Source of the DNA: Fibrobacteres bacterium CG2_30_45_31 | GTDB taxonomy: Bacteria > Fibrobacterota > Fibrobacteria > Fibrobacterales > Fibrobacteraceae | Reading direction: 5' to 3' | NCBI GenBank assembly: GCA_001873075.1 | Contig: MNYL01000272.1 | Span: forward strand, 1-6,876 | Length of the DNA stretch: 6,876 bases | Shown: positions 1 through 5,517 of the stretch, piece after piece | Layout of the letters: each line of letters starts with the position of its first letter | Numbering within the stretch: the first letter of the stretch is position 1 | The notes under the pieces: model-generated | Told to the model about the DNA's origin: nothing | Database searches by the model: none | Seen by the model: the letters and a program-made list of their open reading frames with translations, nothing else | Made by a program: the position numbers and the translations under genes

Positions 1-1
1 A

Positions 2-217
2 AAACGCAGGAGCGAAGAAATTTTAAAAAAACTTCTTGAAGGGCGTTTACAGTTTATCCCTGAGTTTTGGCGACCTATCCATGCAGAGACAGTTGCGAGA
101 GCCTTAGTGCAATCCTTATTTGACCCGCCAAAAGGGAAACGGACTATCTATAATCGAAAATTGGTTCGAGCCGAAGCCGCTCTATGGGCTAGTGAAAACG
201 CAAAAACTTCACAATAA
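2..217 (+). CDS. NAD(P)-binding epimerase-like protein, C-terminal fragment (5' end outside window)
   Basis: An open frame enters from the left edge and ends at TAA 215-217, giving the last 71 residues of a protein. The piece contains FWRPIHAETVARAL (residues 22-35 of the fragment), followed by a short spacer with DPPKGKRTIY. This resembles the C-terminal part of atypical short-chain dehydrogenase/epimerase proteins of the YbjT/HTATIP2 kind, where a 'Y/W-R-P-I-x-A-x-x-V-A-x-A' stretch precedes the end of the NAD(P)-binding domain. The catalytic and dinucleotide-binding parts lie outside the window, so the substrate cannot be inferred. It is the only plus-strand gene and converges on the minus-strand operon, with its last 29 bp overlapping the 3' end of the flavoprotein gene. 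The family call rests on one motif and is moderate; the reading frame itself is more secure. Confidence 0.6.
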   Translation, partial: KRRSEEILKKLLEGRLQFIPEFWRPIHAETVARALVQSLFDPPKGKRTIYNRKLVRAEAALWASENAKTSQ

Positions 218-1364
218 AACTTATTATTGTACACGGTTTTTTCAAGAACACTTTTATTCTCTGACCGCCCTCTAAATAGGCTTTAATGAGTTTGTAAAGC
301 GCAATTTGACTCGAACGATTTTGCCCCAACAGGAATCGTCTGAATTTCATTATTTTTTTGTGTTCGTTCCCAAAGCGCTTCATGCAAGTGATTTCAAAAC
401 GGCGAAGAAATTTTTCCGAAAGATCTCCCGCCATAAAGCCCTCATGAATAACAGCGGCGCCTATCTGACCCCCGCGCATCGCCGAAGCAATACCGCCACC
501 GGTGAGCGGGTTGGTGTGGTGTGCCGCATCACCAATCATAAGAAATCTTTCGCGAACACAATCCTTCAAATTCCCAGAAACAGGAATCAAACCACCGACA
601 ACTGATTTGACTTTGGCATCGGGGTACAATTTTTTAAGCCATTCCAAGGCGACCGTTTGAATATCTGAATCTTGCTTTGAAGAGACCAAAAAACCAGCAC
701 CAAAGTTGGTGACATTCGATTTTACTTTGGGAAAACTCCAAATATATCCATCATTGATAAAATCATGGCCCTGCCAAAAAGTGAGGTAATCTGGTTTCGT
801 AAGAATCCCCTCTACTTCAATATCGACCCCTGTACAAGTGGTACCCGGACGATGCAAACAATTGATTCCTAAAAGGCGCCCAATCCGGGATTCAATACCA
901 TCAGCGGCAACCACCATTTTGGCTTTAATTTTTTCTATCCCTGTGGGCATCACGATGGAGACCGTGCGGAAACCATTTTCTACTTCACTTACCGATTCGG
1001 CACGCGCATTGACGACAACTTCCGCGCCATCGACTTCCGCCAAGTGAGCAAGCCAGGGGTCGAATTTTTCACGATTGAGCATCACACCCACATTGGGCAT
1101 TTTTGCATCTAAAGCGATACCGCCTGGACCATAGACAAAAAGGCCATTCAAAACCGTTTCTATGCATTCCGGGGCAATGGGCCCATAAGTATTTTCTAAT
1201 AGATCCAGCGTCGTACTCGCTTCACCACAGCGAACAGGATAACCTATGCGAGCTCTTTTTTCAATAAGCAACACACTATGGCCTAAACGAACCACATCAC
1301 GAGCCATCACAGAACCGGCAGGGCCTGCGCCAATGACTAAAACGTCATATTGAGTCTGTTTCAT
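189..1364 (-). CDS. geranylgeranyl reductase family FAD-dependent oxidoreductase
   Basis: This 391-aa flavoprotein probably reduces isoprenoid double bonds (geranylgeranyl chains of lipids or quinones). An N-terminal FAD Rossmann motif IGAGPAG lies at residues 11-17, GYPVRCGEA with a conserved Cys46 at 41-49, an ADG motif at 154-156, YIWSFP at 207-212, and the second FAD motif GDAAHHTNPLTGGGI at 278-292. The Cys-Gly-Glu motif is typical of archaeal digeranylgeranylglycerophospholipid reductases and related bacterial proteins, rather than of aromatic-ring hydroxylases. The start is ATG 1364, preceded by AAGGTG at 1378-1373 with 8-nt spacing; in-frame codons further upstream lie inside the ferredoxin gene. 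Start and ferredoxin stop share ATGA, so translation is probably coupled. The C-terminal 40 residues are basic and hydrophobic, suggesting membrane contact. FixC-like quinone reductases are the main alternative, but no ETF genes are nearby. Chain substrate (menaquinone, lipid or other) is unknown. Confidence 0.85.
   Translation of the reverse strand: MKQTQYDVLVIGAGPAGSVMARDVVRLGHSVLLIEKRARIGYPVRCGEASTTLDLLENTYGPIAPECIETVLNGLFVYGPGGIALDAKMPNVGVMLNREKFDPWLAHLAEVDGAEVVVNARAESVSEVENGFRTVSIVMPTGIEKIKAKMVVAADGIESRIGRLLGINCLHRPGTTCTGVDIEVEGILTKPDYLTFWQGHDFINDGYIWSFPKVKSNVTNFGAGFLVSSKQDSDIQTVALEWLKKLYPDAKVKSVVGGLIPVSGNLKDCVRERFLMIGDAAHHTNPLTGGGIASAMRGGQIGAAVIHEGFMAGDLSEKFLRRFEITCMKRFGNEHKKIMKFRRFLLGQNRSSQIALYKLIKAYLEGGQRIKVFLKKPCTIISFIVKFLRFH
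211..230. repeat. small AT-rich inverted repeat at the convergent gene ends
   Basis: ACAATAA (211-217) and TTATTGT (224-230) form a 7-bp stem with a 6-nt loop, covering the stop codon of the plus-strand gene. Six T (237-242) follow after a 6-nt gap on the plus strand, and on the minus strand TTTTT lies 4 nt beyond the other side. It could be a poor bidirectional terminator, but the stem has only one G-C pair. On the minus strand it would act within the last codons of the flavoprotein gene. Low confidence as a terminator. Confidence 0.3.
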
Positions 1365-1552
1365 GATTCTTTCACCTTTTCGATGCGGAGTGCCCCTGCA
1401 GGACATGCACAAAGACACAACCCACAACGGGTACACTTGTCATGATCGATCTGAAGATCTAAACCGTACATATCGAGCGCCAAAAAGGGGCAAATGCCCA
1501 CACAACCCGCGCATTCTAAGCACTTTTCGCGATTATGAAGCAAAATTTTCAT
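1361..1552 (-). CDS. small 2x[4Fe-4S] ferredoxin
   Basis: A 63-aa bacterial-type ferredoxin. Cluster motif one is CLECAGCVGICP (Cys 11, 14, 17, 21) and motif two is CTRCGLCLCACP (Cys 40, 43, 46, 50), each CxxCxxCxxxCP, so two [4Fe-4S] clusters are expected. An extra Cys48 sits inside the second motif. The length leaves no room for other domains. The stop codon overlaps the flavoprotein start (ATGA), making it the obvious electron donor for that reductase; in Methanosarcina a ferredoxin encoded beside geranylgeranyl reductase plays this role. The gene begins 21 bp after the rdgB stop. The Shine-Dalgarno is weak: an AGGG that overlaps the rdgB stop lies about 17 nt upstream, so re-initiation after rdgB may matter. 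The family call is firm; the partnership is inferred from the overlap. Confidence 0.92.
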   Translation of the reverse strand: MKILLHNREKCLECAGCVGICPFLALDMYGLDLQIDHDKCTRCGLCLCACPAGALRIEKVKES

Positions 1553-1573
1553 ATCATAAATATAGTTTGACTT

Positions 1574-2176
1574 TTACCCTATCTCATCCATCATTTTCCG
1601 GATAGCCTCACCGCGATGGCTCATGGATTTCTTTTCAGAAAGTTCCATTTCAGCGAAAGTTCGCGAATATCCTTCGGGAATAAAAACCGGGTCGTAGCCA
1701 AAACCATTTTCACCCACAGGAGCAAAGGCAATAGAGCCACGACATTCGCCTTCAAAAATCCGAGGTTCCCGATTGTTCTCGATGACACAAAGAGCGCACA
1801 CAAAACGCGCACGGCGATTCGTTTCGCCATCCAATTCTTTTAAGAGTTTTTCATAATTTTTGCGATCATCTCCATGAACCCCTGCATAGCGGGCGGTGTA
1901 AATACCCGGTGCCCCTCCGAGTGCTTCTACCTCAAGGCCCGAATCATCTGCAAGGATCATTGCATTGAGACCACGCGCTGCAAGCCATGAGGCGACCGCA
2001 CGCGCTTTGATTTCGGCATTCGCGGCAAAGCTCGTTCCATCTTCGATGATTTCTTCGTTAAAACCGACTTCTTGGAGAATCCGAAAATCATAAAGATCCG
2101 TTCCCATCGCATGAGCAAACTCTTTTATTTTACCCGCATTCCCTGTAGCAATCACTACTAGTTTTTTGTTATTCAT
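1574..2176 (-). CDS. rdgB: RdgB/HAM1 family non-canonical purine NTP pyrophosphatase
   Basis: This 200-aa cytosolic enzyme of the RdgB/HAM1 family hydrolyses XTP, ITP and dITP to monophosphate plus pyrophosphate, keeping deaminated purines out of DNA and RNA. All hallmark motifs are present: ATGNAGK at 10-16, EDGTSFAANAEIKA at 46-59, ADDSGLEVEALGGAPG beginning at 76 and running into YTARYAG at 93-99, FGYDPVF at 159-165, and SHRGEA at 186-191. The length is normal for the family. The start is ATG 2176. Its present Shine-Dalgarno, AGAGG at 2190-2186 (9-nt spacing), lies inside the arm of a palindromic insertion whose outer end is 4 bp from the start codon. Before insertion, GGA in TTTGGAAATTAT would have served. 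The enzyme itself looks intact, but its expression may have been altered. Confidence 0.97.
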   Translation of the reverse strand: MNNKKLVVIATGNAGKIKEFAHAMGTDLYDFRILQEVGFNEEIIEDGTSFAANAEIKARAVASWLAARGLNAMILADDSGLEVEALGGAPGIYTARYAGVHGDDRKNYEKLLKELDGETNRRARFVCALCVIENNREPRIFEGECRGSIAFAPVGENGFGYDPVFIPEGYSRTFAEMELSEKKSMSHRGEAIRKMMDEIG

Positions 2177-2342
2177 ATAAGGGCGCCTCTAAAAATTCAT
2201 TTTCTACAAAATTGGCTGTGACACATCGCCATAGTTCGTTGCTCAAAGTGGCGAATAACACATTATTGGCCACTTTTCGCGCCTGCTCTGGCTCGGCCTC
2301 GCTCAATTTTGCGGTCGCAAACCAATTTTTAGAGGTGCCCAT
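2169..2342 (-). CDS. 57-aa reading frame running through the palindromic element; possible leader peptide or spurious
   Basis: ATG 2342 to TAA 2169 encodes 57 residues beginning MGTSKNWFATAKLSE. The start has only a weak GGA four nt upstream, and the frame overlaps the rdgB start by 8 bp. Nearly the whole frame (2181-2340) is palindromic insertion. The opposite strand of the same stretch encodes a similar peptide: KVANNVLFAT here versus KVANNTLLAT on the plus strand, and NEFLEAP versus NQFLEVP. That symmetry points to an open frame created by the inverted repeat rather than an old gene. If translated, the ribosome would unfold the hairpin that hides the rdgB Shine-Dalgarno, so a leader-peptide role is conceivable. 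No known protein family is recognised. I rate it unlikely to be a conserved gene. Confidence 0.2.
   Translation of the reverse strand: MGTSKNWFATAKLSEAEPEQARKVANNVLFATLSNELWRCVTANFVENEFLEAPLYE
2177..2180. repeat. left copy of putative 4-bp target-site duplication (ATAA)
   Basis: ATAA directly abuts the left terminal repeat at 2181, and an identical ATAA (2341-2344) directly abuts the right terminal repeat. A 4-bp match alone is weak; its exact placement at both ends of the palindrome is what makes it credible. This copy lies immediately upstream of the rdgB start codon (ATG 2176). Confidence 0.6.
2186..2190 (-). promoter_or_regulatory. rdgB ribosome-binding site located inside the element's terminal repeat
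   Basis: AGAGG (read 2190 to 2186) stands 9 nt before ATG 2176 and is the best present Shine-Dalgarno for rdgB. It is part of the terminal inverted repeat. In the mRNA it would pair with CCUCU from the opposite arm (2335-2331), hiding the site in a 17-position stem unless a ribosome or helicase opens it. The site is visible; the effect on expression is inference. Confidence 0.55.
2245..2276. repeat. inner hairpin of the palindromic element
   Basis: Arms AAAGTGGCGAATAA and TTATTGGCCACTTT pair over 14 positions with one mismatch (2253 against 2268) around a 4-nt loop, CACA. In the minus-strand transcript this gives an 8-bp stem, one mismatch, then 5 bp and a tetraloop. No U-tract follows on either strand, so it does not look like an intrinsic terminator. 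It forms the apex of the larger 160-bp palindrome. Confidence 0.85.
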
Positions 2343-2344
2343 AA
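2341..2344. repeat. right copy of putative 4-bp target-site duplication (ATAA)
   Basis: This matches ATAA at 2177-2180. It lies between the stop of the 303-aa gene (2355-2357) and the right terminal repeat. Together with the left copy it defines the proposed insertion site. Confidence 0.6.
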
Positions 2345-2354
2345 TTTCCAAAAA

Positions 2355-3266
2355 CTACTCAAGTGCTTCTAATTCTTTTTGCAATCCAGGAATACGTTCA
2401 AATTCTTCATGGTAAAGAGCACTGACTTTTTCACACAAAAGTTCCAACTTCGCTTGCGCTTTTTTATTGTCTGTCTCTTTGCGAAGTATTTGAATAGTGC
2501 GATCAATCGCGTCTATATCCGAAGGGTTCGGGTATGGTTTCATAAAGTCATAAAAGCGCTTCATGCAAACTTTATATTCCGCCTCATCACTCACTTGGTA
2601 AAGCAAGTAAGGCACAACACGACCGCCCAACAATTCCAACAGATTTCCGATAAAAGTATTCAGTGTTCCTTCACCCGGCAAGAATTCTCCAGTCGCTTTC
2701 AACTTTGGAATATCAACTGTTTCATTGCCTTCAATTTGGGAAAGAATTTCGTTGATATACTTTTGCTCTATCGATGTCTGCTGTTCACGATACTGCGCTT
2801 GATAAAAAATCGGAAGGCTCGTAATGCAAAGATGCGCCTGACTCAGACCGGAAAATTCACCAATGTAGTAGATATCCGCATCTTCTTGCAAAATCTCATC
2901 TTCGGTATCGCAAAAAATAATTTTCGCTGGTACTGGAATCACTTCCATATTAGAGAGTTCATCGAGGCGTTCGCGGAAGGCCTCTGGGTCCATTCCCTCG
3001 GGTATTTCTCCGCCCTGTTCCTTAATGTGCTCGATCATCTCGGAGATGCCATCATTCATGGATTCTCCAAGTTCGTGTTGCATAAAATGTTTAAAAGTAT
3101 CGTTGGCCTTAAATTCCCCTTTCACCACCAACAAACCATTGCGCACCATGCTCGCAAAAGGGAGATGTCCCGTCTCAGGATTCACTGAAGGCCTGATTTT
3201 CGCATACACCACTAATCGACCACAAAGTTCGAGAGGGTTTCCTTTTTTTTGCACAACACCTAACAT
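2355..3266 (-). CDS. unrecognised 303-aa acidic cytoplasmic protein, coupled to the TerC gene
   Basis: I do not recognise the family. The 303-residue protein has no signal peptide and no membrane segment. Residues 1-60 look like alternating beta-strands (LCGRLVVYAKI, then NGLLVVKGEF). A helical, acidic section follows, with EMIEHIKEQGGEIPEGMDPEAF around 80-102. A central strand-rich part includes VIPVPAKIIFCDTEDE and ADIYYIGEF (about 113-140). A long charged helical C-terminus (about 245-303, KETDNKKAQAKLELLCEKV) may form a coiled coil. Cysteines are few and do not form a metal motif. ATG 3266 overlaps the TerC stop as TAATG, with AAGGG at 3277-3273 and 6-nt spacing, so it is probably translated coupled to TerC. 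This suggests a shared role with the transporter, or merely shared expression. The gene ends at TAG 2355, 14 bp before the palindromic insertion. Confidence 0.85.
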   Translation of the reverse strand: MLGVVQKKGNPLELCGRLVVYAKIRPSVNPETGHLPFASMVRNGLLVVKGEFKANDTFKHFMQHELGESMNDGISEMIEHIKEQGGEIPEGMDPEAFRERLDELSNMEVIPVPAKIIFCDTEDEILQEDADIYYIGEFSGLSQAHLCITSLPIFYQAQYREQQTSIEQKYINEILSQIEGNETVDIPKLKATGEFLPGEGTLNTFIGNLLELLGGRVVPYLLYQVSDEAEYKVCMKRFYDFMKPYPNPSDIDAIDRTIQILRKETDNKKAQAKLELLCEKVSALYHEEFERIPGLQKELEALE

Positions 3267-4231
3267 TAGACACCCTTTTTTTCTGGATAGAAAGTACTAG
3301 CAAGGATACCAATTGTGAGAGACACAAGAATGATACCTAAGCTCAATAAGCTGGGAATTTCATAAAATTCGACAATCAACATCTTTATCCCCACAAAAGC
3401 GAGCACCACCACCAGAGCATTCTTGAGGAACCGGAACTTACCAAGCATGGCTGCCAAAGCAAAATACAAAGAACGAAGACCAAGAATAGCCATGATGTTG
3501 GACGTGAATACCAAGAACGGATCCAAAGTTACAGCAAAAATGGCAGGAATGCTATCCACAGCAAAAAGCAAGTCAGAACTTTCAATCACAATGAGGCATA
3601 ACAAGAGTGGAGTCGCGACTCGCTTACTGTCAATCTTCGTAAAAAAATGGTGTCCATAAAAATCATGCGTTACTGGAAATAATTTCTTTGCAAAACGCAG
3701 AAGCATATTTTTTGACGGATCTAAGTTTTCCTCTTCTTTGCTCATTTGCATTTTGATTGCAGTAAAAATCAGGAATACGCCAAACACATACATAAGCCAT
3801 TCGAATTTACCAAGGAGGGCAGTACCTCCAAAAATAAACACTCCACGCAATACAAGAGCTCCCAAAATGCCCCAGAACAGAACACGATGCTGATAAATCC
3901 GAGGAATCCGAAAGTAACCAAAAATGGCTGCCATCACAAAAATATTATCAAGAGAAAGGGACTTTTCAATAATATACCCAGTAAGGTACTGCGTTGCGGC
4001 CTCTAAGCCGGAAACGCTTGCCGCCCCTTCATGAAGACCAATCCCTAACCAATGATTGTTGTAGGCAAAGTAAATAAAAAGATCAAACAATAAAGATGCA
4101 GCAACCCACAAAACGGTCCAGCGCAAGGCCTCTTTGACACCGATTTCATGATCTTTTTTATTCAAGACACCTAAATCCAAAGCAAGCATTCCAAAGACGA
4201 GGGCAAGAAAGCCCAACCAAAACGGTAACAT
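3266..4231 (-). CDS. TerC/Alx family integral membrane protein, probable metal (manganese) exporter
   Basis: A 321-aa polytopic inner-membrane protein with about nine hydrophobic segments. The signature TerC motifs are clear: a conserved Asp in the first helix (LALDLGVL, about 16-23), GYIIEKSLSLDNIFV at 85-99, and ESSDLLFAVDSIPAIFAVT at 217-235, then SNIMAILGLRSLYF at 244-257. The intramembrane acidic residues are thought to bind cations; E. coli Alx and Bacillus TerC homologues are linked to Mn2+ export, and the family name comes from tellurite resistance. A hydrophilic loop at about 162-205 contains THDFYGHHFF. The start is ATG 4231, with AGGAG at 4241-4237 and 5-nt spacing; the in-frame TTG one codon earlier is too close to that site. 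The gene begins 18 bp after the lipoprotein gene. No alx-type leader RNA would fit in that gap. Confidence 0.93.
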   Translation of the reverse strand: MLPFWLGFLALVFGMLALDLGVLNKKDHEIGVKEALRWTVLWVAASLLFDLFIYFAYNNHWLGIGLHEGAASVSGLEAATQYLTGYIIEKSLSLDNIFVMAAIFGYFRIPRIYQHRVLFWGILGALVLRGVFIFGGTALLGKFEWLMYVFGVFLIFTAIKMQMSKEEENLDPSKNMLLRFAKKLFPVTHDFYGHHFFTKIDSKRVATPLLLCLIVIESSDLLFAVDSIPAIFAVTLDPFLVFTSNIMAILGLRSLYFALAAMLGKFRFLKNALVVVLAFVGIKMLIVEFYEIPSLLSLGIILVSLTIGILASTFYPEKKGV

Positions 4232-4249
4232 CAAAACTCCTAAAAGATT

Positions 4250-4735
4250 TTAATACAACTTTTCAGCGTCTATAAGATCTCCGCCTTTTTCATGGAAGAG
4301 AACCAAAGAGCCACCTTCAAAAGTTTTGAAGTATTCGGAAAGCATTTTTACTGCTTCAGTTTCTTCAAAACCAATCTCACGGTCTACATTATCTCCAATC
4401 ACAATTCCAAACCGGGTAAGAGAAGGGACTTGCTTTTGGAGGTAAGCCGTTAATTCCTGAGGATCACGAACCACATTTGTCGCTGTCGGCATATCAATAT
4501 TCATAGGATCTCGCGTGCTAATCAGCATGGGAAAAAGAGATCCCCCGACCACTTGACGTGTATTGAGAAACAATGTATTCCCCACAAAAATACCAATGGA
4601 ATCATTTTCCACATAACGGACTTCAACCACGAAGTCACACTCTGAAGACATTTCCTTGATTTGAAGCGAAGAGGGGGCGCACGCAAGAAGTGCAAGCGAG
4701 ACCAAACCGAGCAAGGTTAGAAAACTTTTTTTCAT
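4250..4735 (-). CDS. small putative outer-membrane lipoprotein, function unknown
   Basis: This 161-aa protein has a type II signal peptide: MKKSFL, a hydrophobic core, and the lipobox LLAC with the lipidated Cys at 19. Residue +2 is Ala, not Asp, so by the E. coli rule outer-membrane sorting is expected. The mature 143 residues contain strands such as CDFVVEVRYV and DSIGIFVGNTLFL, then a mixed alpha/beta part ending in GGSLVLFHEKGGDLIDAEKLY. I recognise no enzyme motif or family. The start is ATG 4735, preceded by AGGAG at 4747-4743 with 7-nt spacing. The in-frame ATG nine codons upstream (4762) would add charged residues before the signal peptide and has no comparable site. It sits 32 bp after the NAT-like gene and 18 bp before TerC. 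A periplasmic-side partner of the transporter is possible but unproven. Confidence 0.85.
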   Translation of the reverse strand: MKKSFLTLLGLVSLALLACAPSSLQIKEMSSECDFVVEVRYVENDSIGIFVGNTLFLNTRQVVGGSLFPMLISTRDPMNIDMPTATNVVRDPQELTAYLQKQVPSLTRFGIVIGDNVDREIGFEETEAVKMLSEYFKTFEGGSLVLFHEKGGDLIDAEKLY

Positions 4736-4767
4736 GGGGTTTCTCCTGTGATTCTCATCCACGTAAT

Positions 4768-5517
4768 CTAGAAAGTTTTATTCAGAATTCCTAACGCTCG
4801 CTCCACGGTCTCCGACGGTAGCCTGAAAAGAGAGCTCAAAACGGTTACTTTGTTTTCTTCCGCAATGCGTTCGATTCTGGATCCATTCTGATCGCGAAGC
4901 ACCAAATTGCCTTTTTGATAATAATATTGAATTCCATTCACTCGATCAAGTCGATTGAGTACGGGATAGGTCATCATTTCTCGACCAAAACTTTCGCTCC
5001 AATGAAGCTGAAATTCTTTTTCGTCTACACCGTCAAAATCAAATTCGAAACGCAATTTAAGGGGCGCACTCATGCTGCCAGTGAGGAGAGAAATGTGCTT
5101 ATTTTCTCTTTCCACACGCACACAGTTGGGAATCAGAGGAAAAAATAAAAATCCAGGGCCAAAAGGCAATGCGTCTGGTATTTCCAACGGATCGAAAATG
5201 AGGTATCCTGGGTCGAGTAAATATTCTTTACCCTCGTAGGGTAAGCGAAGCGCACAATGAATATTTTTTTCTTTGCGCTTGTGCCCCATGAGCAACCGGG
5301 GAGAAAGCCCCATCATTTTCAGTTCCTGAAATAAATGCCAAGTCATGCTAAAGCAGGTTCCACCACCCATCCAGTGATCCACATTATTTTGGAAACTATC
5401 ATCAGCAAGGCGTGCTTTGTCAGCAGAACCCGCTTCCGAATAGCGAATAATCTTGGTGAGGTTTTCGTAGGTGACGTTAGAAAGCGTATCGCAAAGGGAA
5501 AGAACTTTAGCCCACAT
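4768..5517 (-). CDS. arylamine N-acetyltransferase-fold (NAT-like) protein
   Basis: A 249-aa protein with a probable Cys-His-Asp triad of the NAT family (transglutaminase-like fold): GGGTCF with Cys55, NIHCAL with His87, and YLLDPGY with Asp102. The His-Asp spacing of 15 equals that of characterised NATs, the Cys-His gap (32) is slightly shorter, and DPGY mimics the NAT 'DVGF'. Two positions usually conserved in the RGGxCFExN motif differ: Ser57 replaces Glu and Thr59 replaces Asn, so acetyl-CoA:arylamine activity should not be assumed. Another acyl transfer, amide synthesis or peptidase-like role is possible. The start chosen is ATG 5517, with GGGTGG at 5529-5524 (6-nt spacing). It overlaps the ThiF-like gene by 11 bp, whereas in-frame starts further upstream (5562, 5622) would overlap by 56 bp or more. 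The tight overlap suggests it acts with the E1-like enzyme. Confidence 0.8.
   Translation of the reverse strand: MWAKVLSLCDTLSNVTYENLTKIIRYSEAGSADKARLADDSFQNNVDHWMGGGTCFSMTWHLFQELKMMGLSPRLLMGHKRKEKNIHCALRLPYEGKEYLLDPGYLIFDPLEIPDALPFGPGFLFFPLIPNCVRVERENKHISLLTGSMSAPLKLRFEFDFDGVDEKEFQLHWSESFGREMMTYPVLNRLDRVNGIQYYYQKGNLVLRDQNGSRIERIAEENKVTVLSSLFRLPSETVERALGILNKTF

Larger units (their letters stand above)
2181..2340. mobile_element. 160-bp palindromic MITE-like insertion with 17-bp terminal inverted repeats
   Basis: The left end GGGCGCCTCTAAAAATT (2181-2197) and the right end AATTTTTAGAGGTGCCC (2324-2340) are inverted copies matching at 16 of 17 positions. Inner arms 2245-2258 and 2263-2276 match at 13 of 14 and share the same centre (2260.5). 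A third 8-bp pair, CAAAATTG 2207-2214 with CAATTTTG 2304-2311, is offset by 3 nt. The direct repeat ATAA (2177-2180 and 2341-2344) flanks the ends precisely, like a 4-bp target duplication. Removing the element plus one ATAA leaves a 14-bp gap between the upstream stop and rdgB, in line with the other junctions. There is no transposase inside, so it would be non-autonomous. The 4-bp AT-rich duplication would be compatible with several DDE transposase groups, but I cannot assign a family. No second copy is visible in this window. Confidence 0.8.

Noticed and set aside
2245..2276. The inner hairpin as an intrinsic terminator between the 303-aa gene and rdgB.
   Set aside because: No run of T follows the stem on the minus strand, the stem has a mismatch, and it is the centre of a larger palindrome with insertion-type flanks.
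2212..2415. A plus-strand frame across the palindromic element encoding KVANNTLLAT.
   Set aside because: It runs out of the element into sequence antisense to the 303-aa gene and has no ribosome site. It is explained by the symmetry of the palindrome and is used only as evidence for that.
372..2568. A 16-bp direct repeat, AAAGCGCTTCATGCAA, at 372-387 and 2553-2568.
   Set aside because: Both copies lie inside coding sequence in frame and encode the same five residues (CMKRF) in unrelated proteins. There is no shared flanking sequence, so chance is the simplest explanation.
2379..3188. A long plus-strand open frame (269 codons) opposite the 303-aa gene.
   Set aside because: It is the antisense shadow of a minus-strand gene that has a proper Shine-Dalgarno, TAATG coupling and operon context. 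The shadow has no site and an implausible composition rich in Phe, Arg and His.
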